From Hofstenia miamia (Eukaryota; Xenacoelomorpha; Acoela; Hofsteniidae), in assembly GCA_900660155.1 (NCBI GenBank), contig CABFPE010000158.1:767690-831689 (forward strand): a stretch of DNA of 64,000 nt, written 5' to 3'. The notes under the pieces were generated by a model. It did not search any database and was not told where the DNA came from. It saw only the letters and a program-made list of their open reading frames with translations. The translations under genes and the position numbers were made by a program. Every line of letters starts with the position of its first letter. The first letter of the stretch is position 1. Below are positions 62,444-64,000 of this stretch, one piece after another.

Positions 62444-64000
62444 AAATGTATAATTATGTCATACAAGCTCTTTTATAGGCAATTTCTGAAATTTTTGAAG
62501 TATATGCTGTTCCGGACTACAATTGGCTACGACGGTGTACGCAACCTAGCATTCATTAATGATAAAAAGTCGTCCAACTGTTGCTGACGACAATGAATTT
62601 GCAAATATTTGCAAAGCAAGCATTTTTCTAGAACATAATGGATCTGTATGACATTTCTTGCCAGCTTATTATGAACTACACAAACACTGCGTGATAATTT
62701 GCTGAAATGCTGCGTTTAAATTTTTGCTCAATATTTTCCATAAGAATATTATTTGTTTAAGTTTCCAAATATTTTGCATAGGATTCCCATGTGAATCTCA
62801 TTCCCATTAACACCCTTAGATATTCTGTAAATAGTAAAACCCCTACTTGCAAAAAATATTTGCAAAAGGAACGGTAGTCCCCAACAATTTATCAATGCTG
62901 ACAGGACAGGTTTTAACATTTTGTCTGATGACCCCTTTTTAATGTTAATGTTTCCTGCCTGTTCCTAGTATTAAATATAATCAACATATGCACTACACTC
63001 ACGATTACTTTTCAGTTGGCGTGACTGCGCTTGCTCAATCCACGCGTATTAGGCCACGGTCAGACTAGTGATTGGTTCAAACGTGATCTATCACATTTGA
63101 AAGAATTGCACGTCTAACCACCCCAGTCAATTAGCGATGTGACGATTTTTTCGTGATCGTCACATCGCTAATAATCTCGGGTGGTTAGACGTGGAATTCA
63201 ATCAAAATCTGATAGATCACTTTTCAACAAATCACTAGTCTAACCGTGGCTTTAGGAACTTGATAATGACATTAATTAGCTACTGTAATTAAAATGTATC
63301 ATACAAACTCTTTTTGAGAAAATTCAGTCATTGTTTTTGAACTTAACAAAGCTTCTACGCCTCATGCAAGAAACCTCACTCGTTTTGGATGAAAAATTTC
63401 AAAAATCTGATAGAATATTTACTGTGTGCTTGACTGCTTCTTAACCCTAGTAGTGAATGCGCTTTGGCAGGATTATCCCATATTATGTACTCTTCAAAAA
63501 CAGTGGAACAGCAGTGTAATAGATTTGAGNAAATGTATAATTATGTCATACAAGCTCTTTTATAGGCAATTTCTGAAATTTTTGAAGTATATGCTGTTCC
63601 GGACTACAATTGGCTACGACGGTGTACGCAACCTAGCATTCATTAATGATAAAAAGTCGTCCAACTGTTGCTGACGACAATGAATTTGCAAATATTTGCA
63701 AAGCAAGCATTTTTCTAGAACATAATGGATCTGTATGACATTTCTTGCCAGCTTATTATGAACTACACAAACACTGCGTGATAATTTGCTGAAATGCTGC
63801 GTTTAAATTTTTGCTCAATATTTTCCATAAGAATATTATTTGTTTAAGTTTCCAAATATTTTGCATAGGATTCCCATGTGAATCTCATTCCCATTAACAC
63901 CCTTAGATATTCTGTAAATAGTAAAACCCCTACTTGCAAAAAATATTTGCAAAAGGAACGGTAGTCCCCAACAATTTATCAATGCTGACAGGACAGGTTT
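62444..64000. repeat. Direct duplication: 62444-62913 and 63531-64000 (second copy runs off the window)
   Basis: The offset is 1,087 bp. Copy 2 begins immediately after a single n at 63530 and is identical by eye to copy 1 to the end of the window. The 200-bp hairpin MITE at 63052-63251 lies downstream of the copy 1 span, so the next 340 bases beyond the window would show whether copy 2 carries it too. The single-n junction again suggests an assembly duplication. Confidence 0.83.
63052..63251. mobile_element. Hairpin MITE, 200 bp, TTA target duplication (Harbinger-like)
   Basis: It is nearly a complete inverted repeat. The left end GGCCACGGTCAGACTAGTGATT pairs with the right end AATCACTAGTCTAACCGTGGCT. 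The inner arms pair through GTGATCTATCA, CACGTCTAACCACCC and TTAGCGATGTGACGAT around a short loop near 63152. TTA flanks both sides (63049-63051 and 63252-63254). A 3-bp TWA duplication fits PIF/Harbinger-type non-autonomous elements; family assignment is inferred. Confidence 0.78.

Overview
This window is strongly AT-rich animal nuclear DNA (roughly 70% A+T by eye). It has no operon-like structure, no long intact genes and no rRNA or convincing tRNA. It holds many (TA)n arrays, fossil DNA transposons and non-autonomous elements. The transposon families (hAT of the ZMYM1/THAP12 type, Tc1, a DD41D mariner relative, pogo/Tigger-like, piggyBac-like, a CR1/Jockey-like LINE) and an invertebrate-style neurexin exon suggest an arthropod, perhaps a crustacean. 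The species is a guess.

The only convincing host gene is at 32562-32771, minus strand. It is a 70-codon first coding exon with a signal peptide and the start of a laminin-G domain, ending in a consensus splice donor. It matches the N-terminus of an alpha-neurexin. A CpG-rich patch just upstream (about 32905-32990) may be its 5' UTR or promoter. No second exon was found at lower coordinates, so positions 1-32561 are probably first-intron sequence, and positions above about 33050 would be upstream of the gene.

Layout. 0.7-13.4 kb: AT-rich DNA with a GGGTC-rich hAT-like repeat, an 82-bp tandem duplication, a piggyBac-like MITE (7050-7275) and a pogo/Tigger-like fossil (12.9-13.35 kb). 16-25.6 kb: a graveyard of hAT fragments, including two recognisable dimerisation domains, and a 30-bp minisatellite. 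27.85-28.06 kb: a second, inverted copy of the piggyBac-like MITE. 32.5-33 kb: neurexin exon. 34.1-34.6 kb: assembly gap. 38.7 kb: hAT-type end. 40.2-43.6 kb: a DD41D mariner-like element inside a near-identical 1,576-bp tandem duplication that looks like an assembly error. 45.8-49.2 kb: two hAT-type MITEs with target-site duplications, plus another apparent false duplication. 49.3-53.6 kb: two Tc1-like fossils around a 1,000-N gap. 55.9-56.3 kb: hAT-type MITE with a perfect 8-bp target duplication. 59.05-59.94 kb: LINE fragment. 63.05-63.25 kb: hairpin MITE with TTA target duplication, between the two copies of a third apparent false duplication that runs off the window end.

The elements do not form a pathway or a cooperating system. 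I found no credible new biological system. The most informative observations are the neurexin exon with its large putative first intron, several MITEs with intact target-site duplications, and a repeated link between single-n gaps, (TA)n arrays and duplicated sequence.
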